DNA of 40,551 nucleotides from the NCBI GenBank assembly GCA_964619785.1, contig CAZUGH010000010.1:1-40551 (forward strand), written 5' to 3'. A program made the position numbers and the translations under genes. The DNA comes from CAZUGH01 sp964619785. Lineage in GTDB: Bacteria > Bacillota > Clostridia > Lachnospirales > Lachnospiraceae. Below are positions 25,041 through 31,974 of this stretch, piece after piece (the stretch's first letter is position 1; each line of letters opens with the position of its first letter). The notes beneath the pieces are model-generated. The model was not told where the DNA came from, did no database searches, and worked only from the letters and a program-made list of their open reading frames with translations.

Positions 25041-25394
25041 GTGGTTATTAAACGTGGAGATATATATTATGCAGATTTAAGACCGGTTGTTGGGTCGGAA
25101 CAAGGTGGAGTGAGACCTGTTTTGATTATTCAAAATGATATGGGAAATCGTTATAGTCCTACAATTATATGTGCTGCCATTACATCAAAATTGAATAAGG
25201 CGAAACTACCCACACATGTTGGGCTTGCTGCCAATGACTATGGAATTGTGAAAGATTCAGTTATATTACTTGAGCAAGTACGAACGATTGATAAGTCAAG
25301 ATTGAAAGAGAGAGTGTGTCATCTTGACGAGTCTGTTCTGAGGAAGATTAATGAAGCATTGATGGTGAGTTTGGCATTAGATGAGAAAATATAA
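25041..25394 (+). CDS. mazF: MazF/NdoA-family endoribonuclease toxin
   Basis: A 117-residue toxin of the PemK/MazF family, a sequence-specific mRNA interferase. The hallmark opening is VIKRGDIYYADLRPVVGSEQ, GGVRPVLIIQND, followed by SPTIICAAITSK and VLLEQVRTIDKSRL. The start chosen is GTG at 25041 because AGGAG lies 8 bases upstream; an in-frame GTG at 25011 has weaker support. In Bacillus the antitoxin gene ndoAI separates alr from ndoA, but the 71 bp here cannot hold one and I found no antitoxin nearby. Two hairpin terminators follow. Confidence 0.92.
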   Translation: MVIKRGDIYYADLRPVVGSEQGGVRPVLIIQNDMGNRYSPTIICAAITSKLNKAKLPTHVGLAANDYGIVKDSVILLEQVRTIDKSRLKERVCHLDESVLRKINEALMVSLALDEKI

Positions 25395-25430
25395 GAGGCA
25401 ATACATAAAACGTAATAGCCTAAAAAGTAA

Positions 25431-25482
25431 AAGAAAAACACCTCCGGGAAGAGGTGTTTTTCTTAGCACCCAAAGGTGCTAA
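25431..25482 (+). terminator. Tandem terminators after mazF
   Basis: First hairpin: a 14-bp perfect stem, AAGAAAAACACCTC (25431-25444) with GAGGTGTTTTTCTT (25451-25464), loop CGGGAA. Second: TTAGCACC (25463-25470) with GGTGCTAA (25475-25482), loop CAAA. The A/T-rich base of the first stem suits termination from either side. They close the rex-mazF operon. Confidence 0.85.
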
Positions 25483-25550
25483 AGCGTATAATAGGGTGGG
25501 AGTAGAAAGTGCTTTTAATCACTATCCATTTATGATTATAGACAGAGTGG

Positions 25551-25649
25551 GTGAACGCACAATGAACAAAGTGTGAACAATATGTGAACAGTAGACGAAA
25601 ATGTATTTTTATTTTTTTATTGCAATTAGGTGCGATGTAAGAGTATACT
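25551..25649. promoter_or_regulatory. 11-bp-phased GTGAAC array and downstream promoter
   Basis: The 305-bp gap before the phosphatase gene holds, besides the terminators, four copies of TGAAC starting at 25552, 25563, 25574 and 25585, exactly 11 bp apart; three are GTGAAC. Read on the other strand they are GTTCAC/GTTCAT, close to the Pho-box repeat unit (GTTCACC in Streptomyces, TTMACA in Bacillus). An A/T-rich tract follows, then a possible promoter, TTGCAA (25620-25625) and TATACT (25644-25649), spacer 18 bp. The site would serve the gene at 25700. Which regulator binds is inference. Confidence 0.5.
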
Positions 25650-25699
25650 AGTATCGAATGAAAAGAATTGAGAATATTGGATTACGAGGATAAATCAGG

Positions 25700-26266
25700 A
25701 TGAAGATTGGGTTGGTAAGACATTTTAAAGTAAAGTGTCCACACAAGACGATGATGACGTCAAAAGAGTTTCGAGAATGGTCCGAAAAATATGAACACGC
25801 AGGCGTTATCAAAACGAAAGTAAATATGTATGGGACAAAATGGGACGTTTGCTATTGCAGCGATTTGCAAAGAGCAATGACAACGGCAAAGGAAGTTTAT
25901 AGTGGAAAGATGTATATAGACAAGCTATTACGTGAAGTGGATAATATGCCTTTTATTCATAGTGATAAGATTGTGCTTCCATTTCCAATTTGGCATGTCT
26001 GTGGCAGATTGGCATGGTTTTTTAAATCTAAGAGCCAACCGGAGAGCATACGTGGGACACGAAAAAGAATACGAAAATTTTTAAGACAAGTTGATTGGGA
26101 ACAGGATAATATATTGATTGTCTCTCATGGATTTTTGATTTTTAATATTACTTGGGAATTGTTCCGTTTAGGTTTCCTAGGTAAGCGAGTTCGTCGAGTT
26201 CGAAATGGTATATTATATGAATATGAATGTGACAAGCCAACGAGTGAGATAAAAAGGAAATTATAA
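25700..26266 (+). CDS. Histidine phosphatase family protein with RHF motif
   Basis: A 188-residue relative of the histidine phosphatases. The catalytic RH is present, but the usual Gly is Phe (LVRHFKVKCP). Further motifs are CYCSDLQRAMTTAKE and the second histidine in ILIVSHGFLIFNITW. The C-terminal end is very basic (KRVRRVRN, EIKRKL). The acidic catalytic segment may be REVDNMPF. The fold is likely but the substrate is unknown. It is the second such gene in this window and only distantly similar to the one at 2287. It overlaps rlmH by one base (TAATG), so the two are co-expressed. Confidence 0.8.
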   Translation: MKIGLVRHFKVKCPHKTMMTSKEFREWSEKYEHAGVIKTKVNMYGTKWDVCYCSDLQRAMTTAKEVYSGKMYIDKLLREVDNMPFIHSDKIVLPFPIWHVCGRLAWFFKSKSQPESIRGTRKRIRKFLRQVDWEQDNILIVSHGFLIFNITWELFRLGFLGKRVRRVRNGILYEYECDKPTSEIKRKL

Positions 26267-26745
26267 TGCAATATACAATTTTATGTGTAGGAAAGCTAAA
26301 GGAAAAGTACTATACCGATGCGGTCAATGAGTACTCGAAACGAATGAGTCGCTATAGCAAGCTAGAGATCATACAAGTGGCCGATGAAAAGACACCAGAT
26401 CACGCCTCCGAATTACAAGAACAAGCAATCAAGGAAAAAGAAGCAGATCGGTTAATGAAGAATATAAAAGATAGCATGTATGTTGTTGCTCTAGATATTC
26501 AAGGTAAACAGAGAGATTCGGTAGAATTTGCTGATTGGCTGAGCCAGCGAATGGTAGGAGGTAATAGCCATATTGCATTTGTCATAGGCGGTTCGCTCGG
26601 ATTACATCCGAAGATATTAAAACGTGCAGATGCAAGCATCAGTTTCTCTAGGATGACATTTCCACATCAACTGATGCGAGTGATTTTGCTCGAACAGATA
26701 TATCGAGCACACCGTATCCAAAACAACGAACCCTACCACAAATAA
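26266..26745 (+). CDS. rlmH: 23S rRNA (pseudouridine-1915-N3) methyltransferase
   Basis: A 159-residue SPOUT methyltransferase that modifies the 23S rRNA helix 69 loop using S-adenosylmethionine. It is the full family length. It starts MQYTILCVGKLKEKYY and has VVALDIQGKQRDSVEFADWL, FVIGGSLGLHPKILKRADA (SAM knot) and SFSRMTFPHQLMRVILLEQI, ending RIQNNEPYHK, the conserved C-terminus. The C-terminus is intact, so the repeat block downstream has not invaded the gene. Confidence 0.96.
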   Translation: MQYTILCVGKLKEKYYTDAVNEYSKRMSRYSKLEIIQVADEKTPDHASELQEQAIKEKEADRLMKNIKDSMYVVALDIQGKQRDSVEFADWLSQRMVGGNSHIAFVIGGSLGLHPKILKRADASISFSRMTFPHQLMRVILLEQIYRAHRIQNNEPYHK

Positions 26746-26767
26746 CGCGACAACTACAAGCCATGCA

Positions 26768-26826
26768 GACCAATAGAAAAACGCATCCGATGTGCTTGCA
26801 CAAAAGGATGCGCTTTTCTATTGGTC
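26768..26826 (+). terminator. Long hairpin after rlmH
   Basis: Arms at 26768-26788 and 26806-26826 match at 20 of 21 positions (GACCAATAGAAAA with TTTTCTATTGGTC at the base, CGCATCC with GGATGCG at the top). The 17-base loop can pair again (TGTG with CACA). No T run follows the outer arm, but the internal A/T part could act as a terminator. It may equally be the first element of the repeat block next to it. Confidence 0.65.
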
Positions 26827-26843
26827 TATAGGGCGACAGCCCG

Positions 26844-27125
26844 CGTAGAGCCTGCGCAACCTGCGAAGCAGGAAGCGCAGGCTCTACGGCATGGGTTGTG
26901 GTGGAGACGGTAGTGCGCGCAACCTGCGAAGCAGGAAGCGCAGGCTCTACGGCATGGGTTGTGGTGGAGACNNNNNNNNNNNNNNNNNNNNNNNNNNNNN
27001 NNNNNNNNNNNNNNNNNNNNNNNNNNNNNNNNNNNNNNNNNNNNNNNNNNNNNNNNNNNNNNNNNNNNNNNGGTAGTGCGCGCAACCTGCGAAGCAGGAA
27101 GCGCAGGCTCTACGGCATGGGTTGT
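26844..27125. repeat. 63-bp GC-rich tandem hairpin array interrupted by the assembly gap
   Basis: The unit, 63 bp and much richer in G+C than the surroundings, is complete at 26909-26971. It is preceded by a copy at 26846-26908 whose first 10 bases differ, and followed after the gap by a 54-bp partial copy at 27072-27125. Every unit holds CCTGC-GAA-GCAGG flanked by AA on both sides and GCGC arms. In the first copy the stem extends by 14 perfect pairs (26844-26857 with 26875-26888), giving a hairpin with a symmetric AA/AA internal loop. Frames are open on both strands only because 63 is a multiple of three; no start or ribosome site supports a gene. The copy number is unknown. Confidence 0.85.
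26972..27071. other. Assembly gap of 100 N
   Basis: Exactly 100 N lie between a unit ending and a unit beginning in register. This is a placeholder of unknown true length, most simply explained by an unresolved tandem array. Confidence 0.95.
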
Positions 27126-27135
27126 AGCGCTTTTT

Positions 27136-27278
27136 CTAGCCGGTGGGTCGACTTTCGATTGGACATATGCAAGGTGAAAAATGCTCCAATATCCAAAAAT
27201 ACCGAATTTTCGCTATGTTTTGGATGTTGACGAGAGTTTGAAACTCTATATGTCCAATTGCTATTTTGCGTCGGCTAG
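27136..27278. other. Nested inverted repeats upstream of the EamA gene (possible structured RNA)
   Basis: Four nested or adjacent pairings occur in 143 bases: CTAGCCG (27136-27142) with CGGCTAG (27272-27278); ATTGGACATAT (27158-27168) with ATATGTCCAAT (27248-27258); ATCCAAAA (27191-27198) with TTTTGGAT (27218-27225); and AGAGTT with AACTCT around TGA (27233-27247). Together they make a closing stem, an internal loop, a second stem and two hairpins, a shape like a multi-branch RNA. It ends 86 bp before the EamA start. No known riboswitch class was recognised. A decayed inverted-repeat element is an alternative. Confidence 0.45.
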
Positions 27279-27364
27279 CACACCAAGTAATTTTGCTAAA
27301 GCATGCATTTATGGTGAGTTTGGTCTTAATCAAATACAGGAATATAAAGAAAAGAGAGAATCAA

Positions 27365-28213
27365 ATGGATCAAAAGAAACAAGGAATACTATATATTATT
27401 GCTGCAGGTTTTTTCTTTGCTTTGATGACTTTTTTTGTGAGGTTATCAGGTGATTTGCCAACAATGCAAAAAGCTTTTTTTCGTAATGCAGTAGCGGCAG
27501 TGGCATCGGTGGTTATTCTATCGAGAAGTCAGCAAGGATTTCGTATTCGGAAACAAAGTTGGCCATCGTTGTTTATGAGATGTATGTGCGGAACTGCTGG
27601 CTTGATTTGTAATTTCTATGCAATTGACAAGATGACAATATCGGATGCTAATATTTTAAATAAACTATCTCCTTTTTTCGCAATTGTGGCTTCTGTTTTT
27701 GTGTTAAAAGAGAAAGCAAATGCAGTGGAATGGGGAACGGTTGTTGTTGCTTTTACTGGTGCGTTGTTTGTTGTAAAACCATCTTTTCAGATGAATTTTG
27801 TTTATGCTTTGGTTGGAGTGCTTGGGGGGATAGGTGCTGGTGTGGCGTATACATTCGTTAGAAAGCTAGGAAAGCAGGGAGAACGAGGCCCTGTGATTGT
27901 TATGTGCTTTTCTTTGTTTTCCTGTATTATTACATTGCCCTTTATGATAGCGGGATATGTACCAATGAGTATGAAACAATTGGGTATTTTGTTGTTAGCA
28001 GGTGCTTCGGCAACTGGTGGTCAACTGTGTATTACCAAGGCTTATACGAAAGCACCGGCGAAAGAAATCTCTGTTTATGACTATACGCAAGTATTGTTTG
28101 CGGCTATTCTTGGCTTGCTGTTTTTGGAACAGATTCCTGATAAGTTTAGCGTGATAGGTTATGCGATCATTATTGGAAGTGCGATTGCTCGTTGGAAAGT
28201 GACACAAAAATAA
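27365..28213 (+). CDS. EamA/DMT-family transporter
   Basis: A 282-residue membrane protein of the drug/metabolite transporter superfamily with about ten hydrophobic helices in two repeated halves (EamA domains at roughly residues 5-135 and 145-278). The segment PTMQKAFFRNAVAAVASVVI and the repeat ending LNKLSPFFAIVASVFVLKEK are typical, with the second half showing YTQVLFAAILGLLFLEQIPD. Substrate is unknown; the family exports amino acids, nucleobases and other metabolites. The ATG at 27365 is preferred because family members begin shortly before the first helix; the AAGAGAGA site before it is weak, and a longer frame runs up to 27266 without support. Confidence 0.85.
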   Translation: MDQKKQGILYIIAAGFFFALMTFFVRLSGDLPTMQKAFFRNAVAAVASVVILSRSQQGFRIRKQSWPSLFMRCMCGTAGLICNFYAIDKMTISDANILNKLSPFFAIVASVFVLKEKANAVEWGTVVVAFTGALFVVKPSFQMNFVYALVGVLGGIGAGVAYTFVRKLGKQGERGPVIVMCFSLFSCIITLPFMIAGYVPMSMKQLGILLLAGASATGGQLCITKAYTKAPAKEISVYDYTQVLFAAILGLLFLEQIPDKFSVIGYAIIIGSAIARWKVTQK

Positions 28214-28230
28214 TTTTGTCCCTAAAAGGC

Positions 28231-28259
28231 TTGCAAAACAGTGCATCAAAACGTATAAT
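28231..28259 (+). promoter_or_regulatory. Promoter of the SDR-carbamoyltransferase operon
   Basis: TTGCAA (28231-28236) and TATAAT (28254-28259), 17-bp spacer, 18 bp before the SDR start. Confidence 0.6.
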
Positions 28260-28277
28260 AAAATAAGGTGATGCATA

Positions 28278-29291
28278 ATGAAAATTTTACTAATTGGGGG
28301 AACCGGTAATATAAGTTCAGCCGTTTCCAAACTTCTTTCAGAGAAAGAAAATGTCGAACTATATTTATTGAATCGTGGACATAAGTTGATTGACTATGTT
28401 CCAAAGGATCACCAGCTGGTGATTGATATTAATGATGAAGAAAAAGTGGCTACGATACTTCGTGGAATGGAGTTTGATGTAGTTGCTAATTTTGTTGCGT
28501 TTACAATTGAGGATGTGGAACGAGATTATCGTTTGTTTAGTGGCCATACGAAACAGTATGTGTTTGTTAGCTCGGCATCTGTTTATAAGAAGCCTGTCTC
28601 TGATGTTTATGTGACAGAGGGCAGTGCTGTGAAGAATCCTGATTGGGAGTATTCGCAAGACAAGATTGCGTGTGAGAGATATCTGATGGGGAGATTTCGT
28701 GAGGATGATTATCCGGTAACGATTGTTCGTCCAAGTCATACATATAGTGAAGAGTCTATTCCTGCATGTGTTCATGGTAAAGTGGGAAGTTGGCAGGTCG
28801 CTAAGCGAATGATGGATGGCAAGCAGGTTATCATTCATGGAGATGGAACATCTATATGGACGATGACACATAGCTCTGATTTTGCAAAAGGATTTGTTGG
28901 TCTATTAGGAAATGCAAGAGCAATTGGGGAAACGGTTCAGATTACTTCGGATGAGCACCTAACATGGAATCAGATATATCAGTCCATTGCTGATGCACTT
29001 GGTGTATCGATGACAGCATATCATGTTGCCTCGGATTTTCTGGCAAGCTACTCAAGTTATGATTTGAAAGGAACATTGTTGGGTGATAAAGCGCATACGA
29101 TGATTTTTGATAATAGCAAATTAAAGAGTTTGGTTCCTGATTTTGTTGCGACGAAGCGTTTTGATGAAGGAATTCGTGAGACCGTAGATTATATCAAGGA
29201 ACATCAAGAACTTCAGATTGAAGATCCGGAGTTTGACAAGTGGTGTGATATGATGATATTTACATTAGAACAGTCGAAGAAACTAATATAA
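28278..29291 (+). CDS. NAD-dependent epimerase/dehydratase family protein (extended SDR)
   Basis: A 337-residue extended short-chain dehydrogenase. The N-terminal glycine motif is LLIGGTGNISSAVSKLL. The segment YVFVSSASVYKKP carries the catalytic-Ser region, and the catalytic Tyr and Lys appear as YSQDKIACERYL. TIVRPSHTYSE and WTMTHSSDFAKGFVGLLGN match the substrate half. This subgroup resembles the chloroplast-stem-loop-binding/isoflavone-reductase-like SDRs found widely in Firmicutes; the substrate is unknown, probably a nucleotide-sugar or sugar. AAGGTG precedes the ATG. The next gene starts 21 bp downstream. Confidence 0.87.
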   Translation: MKILLIGGTGNISSAVSKLLSEKENVELYLLNRGHKLIDYVPKDHQLVIDINDEEKVATILRGMEFDVVANFVAFTIEDVERDYRLFSGHTKQYVFVSSASVYKKPVSDVYVTEGSAVKNPDWEYSQDKIACERYLMGRFREDDYPVTIVRPSHTYSEESIPACVHGKVGSWQVAKRMMDGKQVIIHGDGTSIWTMTHSSDFAKGFVGLLGNARAIGETVQITSDEHLTWNQIYQSIADALGVSMTAYHVASDFLASYSSYDLKGTLLGDKAHTMIFDNSKLKSLVPDFVATKRFDEGIRETVDYIKEHQELQIEDPEFDKWCDMMIFTLEQSKKLI

Positions 29292-29312
29292 TAAATCATA
29301 TAGGAGGTAAGC

Positions 29313-30179
29313 ATGAAGCACTTATTGAGAATATCTGATTTGACACAGGAAGACTTTAAGAATATTTTTTCTGTTGCCGATGAGATGGAAGACCATAGCA
29401 AGTATTTAGCAGGGAAGACAGTTGCCCTGTTCTTTCCAGATAGTAGTATTCGAACCAGATTATCCTTTGAGAAGGGGATTCGCCTTCTGGGGGGACAGCC
29501 AATCATATTACATAGTGATGCCTTAGATACCCAAGAGGATATGAAGGATTTTATGAACTATATTGCAAACTGGGTTGACTGTGTCGTTGTAAGACATGAC
29601 GAACTAGATATGGCAGACCGCATGGCAGAATTTAGTCCGATTCCTGTGATTAATGCCATGTCAGCTGAATCACACCCTTGTGAGATATTGGGTGACTTAT
29701 ATGCGCTTTCGAAAGACCGTATCGATTTCATGTCAGACGAGTATTTATATGTTGGGCCAAATGGTAATGTGGGATATTCATATCTCGAGGCAGCCAAGAT
29801 TCTAGGACTCAAGTTTGTTCAGTGTTGTCCGAAGGGATTTGAGATGCCAGGTGCTGAGATTGAGTCGGATTTGGCACATGCAATTCAAGGTAAAGACATT
29901 ATCCTGACGGATTGTAATTACAAGGCGGCAGGAAGTTTTGAGGATTATCAGATTACAAGCGACATTATGAGTATGGCGAATGATGGGGCTATTTTGAATC
30001 CATGTCCTCCATTTATCCGTGGACGTGAAGTGTCAGATGAAGTGATTGAGAGTGAATATTTTGTTGGTTACGATTTTAAAGCATCTTTGCTAAGAATCGA
30101 ACAGGCAATTATCCTGTATTGTATGGGGAACTTACAGGAAGGTATGAGTCTTGGCTGGTTAGGAGAACCGATGCTTTGA
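29313..30179 (+). CDS. Aspartate/ornithine carbamoyltransferase superfamily protein with altered motifs
   Basis: A 288-residue protein with the two-domain fold of carbamoyltransferases, which move a carbamoyl group from carbamoyl phosphate to an amine. Three diagnostic motifs depart from the usual forms. The carbamoyl-phosphate motif STRTR reads SIRTR (residues 45-49, with R47, T48 and R49 kept). HPxQ reads HPCE (121-124). HCLP reads NPCPPF (229-234). It is shorter than the usual 300-330 residues. Neither arginine biosynthesis nor pyrimidine genes are adjacent, so it is probably not ArgF or PyrB. It could be a transcarbamoylase for another acceptor, or a non-catalytic relative. AGGAGG precedes the ATG. 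Confidence 0.82.
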   Translation: MKHLLRISDLTQEDFKNIFSVADEMEDHSKYLAGKTVALFFPDSSIRTRLSFEKGIRLLGGQPIILHSDALDTQEDMKDFMNYIANWVDCVVVRHDELDMADRMAEFSPIPVINAMSAESHPCEILGDLYALSKDRIDFMSDEYLYVGPNGNVGYSYLEAAKILGLKFVQCCPKGFEMPGAEIESDLAHAIQGKDIILTDCNYKAAGSFEDYQITSDIMSMANDGAILNPCPPFIRGREVSDEVIESEYFVGYDFKASLLRIEQAIILYCMGNLQEGMSLGWLGEPML

Positions 30180-30265
30180 CAATAGTTATGATGATTGGGA
30201 ATGCTTGAGTGATACTTGGGCATTCCTATCTATATATTATAAGATAAATAGGAGTATAAGATTCG

Positions 30266-31135
30266 ATGAAAATAGCGGTGTTAGCTGACATTCATAGTAA
30301 TTCCTATGCACTTAATACTTGCTTAGAGGAATGCGAGCGAGAGCAGGTGGATGGGTACATTTTCCTCGGAGATTGTATCAGTGATTGTCCACAACCTCAC
30401 CAGACACTAGAAGCATTGCGTGATGTAAGCAGGCGATTTCCATGTTGGTTTATACGAGGTAATCGAGAAGATTATCAGATAGAACATGCCGAGGGTAAAT
30501 CACCTTATTGGTGCCAAAGCTCGAGTTCGGGCTCTCTCTTGTACACATATGATCATTTGACGATAGAAGATTTGGTATGGATTCGGTCCTGGCCAATCTG
30601 TGATCAAATTCAGATAGGAGATATGCCAACATTTACGATTTGTCACGGTTCACCCAATTCGACAAAAGAACTTTTGCATTGGAACAGTGAGCAAGCATTG
30701 AAGGCTTTACAGACAATCGAGGATTCGCTTCTGATATGTGGGCACACACATAATCAGGGTGAGATGCTATGGGAACAGCATTGTTTGGCAAATCCTGGTT
30801 CGGTGGGGATGCCTGAGAATCAGGATGGAAGTGGAGAATATATGATTCTCTATGGAGACAATGGCGAATGGAAACGCGAGTATCGAAGTTTTACTTATGA
30901 TATAAAGACTTGCATTGAGATGTATCAGAAAAGTGATTTGATGGAATACAGCTTTTATTTTCCCTATGTTGTTATGGAACAGATACGAACGGGATACAAT
31001 GCACTGAAAGCAGTGACAGAAAGAATAAAGGAATTGACGAAAGAAGAGATGAATCAGGTCGAGCCATGGGAGATTCCCGAGAGATATTGGCAACAGGCTT
31101 GTGAAGAGATAATAAAGATAGGAGTAGAACGATGA
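30266..31135 (+). CDS. Metallophosphoesterase (YfcE-like)
   Basis: A 289-residue calcineurin-type phosphoesterase. Metal-binding motifs are AVLADIHSNSYAL (DxH), FLGDCISD (GDxxxD), RGNRED (GNxE), CHGSP, and LICGHTHNQ (GHxH). The N-terminal 190 residues are the catalytic domain; the last 100 are helical and without recognised motif. GNRE in place of GNHE is common in this group. The gene is preceded by a short hairpin (30198-30226) and overlaps the next gene by ATGA. The substrate is unknown. Confidence 0.87.
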   Translation: MKIAVLADIHSNSYALNTCLEECEREQVDGYIFLGDCISDCPQPHQTLEALRDVSRRFPCWFIRGNREDYQIEHAEGKSPYWCQSSSSGSLLYTYDHLTIEDLVWIRSWPICDQIQIGDMPTFTICHGSPNSTKELLHWNSEQALKALQTIEDSLLICGHTHNQGEMLWEQHCLANPGSVGMPENQDGSGEYMILYGDNGEWKREYRSFTYDIKTCIEMYQKSDLMEYSFYFPYVVMEQIRTGYNALKAVTERIKELTKEEMNQVEPWEIPERYWQQACEEIIKIGVER

Positions 31136-31974
31136 TAAGACAAAATATTATTTTGAGATTTCCAGAAGGTAAGAAGAAAGCAGTTACACTGAGTTATGAT
31201 GACGGAGTTGACCAGGATCAGCATTTAATTGAACTCCTTAAACAGTACAACATGAAAGGCACATTTAATATCAGTAGTGACTGGCTCTCGCCGGAAGGTA
31301 CTGTTTATCCAGAGGGAGAGACTCATCGTCGAATGAGTGTCAGCCAGTGCATTCAGTGTTATGATCCTAAGGTTTGTGAAGTGGCAGCACATGCCTATAC
31401 ACATCCATGGGGCACAACACTTCCAACCGCCATGATGATGGAACAGGTGATTGAAGACCGCAAGAAACTTGAGGATATGTTTCATGTAATTATCAAAGGA
31501 ATGGCATATCCATATGGCATGTATAATGACGATGTTGTTGAGATATTAAGACTTGCAGGTATTAAGTATTGTAGAACGGTGAATGAGACGCATGAATTTT
31601 ATATTCCTGAGGATTGGCTGAGATTAAATCCAACCTGTCACCATGATGACCCGATGCTTGATGAGTTAGTAGAGCGATTTTTAAACGAAGATTATTATTG
31701 GAGCTCCTCATTATTTTATTTGTGGGGACACACATTTGAGTTTGAGAGAAATGACAATTGGGATGTGATGGATAAATTTATGAAAAAGGTATCTGGTAGA
31801 GAAGATATCTGGTATGCAACGAATATTGAGGTGTTTGAGTATGTACAGGCATATAAGCGTCTAGAGTACTCCGTTGATGGTAAGCAAATTTACAATCCAA
31901 CTGTTACAAAATTGTGGATTGAGATTGATGGAAAAATGATAGAGATACCAGCAGGAGGATATGTCACATGTTAG
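31132..31974 (+). CDS. Polysaccharide deacetylase (NodB-homology)
   Basis: A 280-residue CE4-type protein. The catalytic Asp-Asp pair is in TLSYDDGVDQD, metal-binding histidines are in HAYTHP (HxxxH-type), and AYPYG is the conserved loop. There is no signal peptide or membrane anchor, so it is probably cytosolic and may act on a soluble N-acetyl sugar or on another amide rather than on wall glycan. It is coupled with the metallophosphoesterase (ATGA) and overlaps cysK by 7 bp. Substrate is unknown. Confidence 0.85.
   Translation: MIRQNIILRFPEGKKKAVTLSYDDGVDQDQHLIELLKQYNMKGTFNISSDWLSPEGTVYPEGETHRRMSVSQCIQCYDPKVCEVAAHAYTHPWGTTLPTAMMMEQVIEDRKKLEDMFHVIIKGMAYPYGMYNDDVVEILRLAGIKYCRTVNETHEFYIPEDWLRLNPTCHHDDPMLDELVERFLNEDYYWSSSLFYLWGHTFEFERNDNWDVMDKFMKKVSGREDIWYATNIEVFEYVQAYKRLEYSVDGKQIYNPTVTKLWIEIDGKMIEIPAGGYVTC

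Noticed and set aside
26648..27085. Protein with a 21-residue repeat on the minus strand
   Set aside because: Open only because 63 is a multiple of three; it crosses the gap, overlaps rlmH and has no ribosome site.
26846..27125. CRISPR array
   Set aside because: The units are contiguous 63-bp copies with no unique spacers, and no cas genes are nearby.
26846..27125. Integron attC cassette array
   Set aside because: The units have hairpins and GCAAC/GGGTTG-like ends, but neither RYYYAAC nor GTTRRRY is matched and no integrase or cassette genes are seen.
27181..27453. Short plus-strand open frame upstream of and into the EamA gene
   Set aside because: It has no ribosome site and no family resemblance, overlaps the EamA start in another frame, and lies over the nested inverted repeats.
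30198..30226. Terminator between the carbamoyltransferase and phosphoesterase genes
   Set aside because: Only a 7-bp stem (GGAATGC with GCATTCC) with a 15-base loop and no T run; kept as a possible weak hairpin only.
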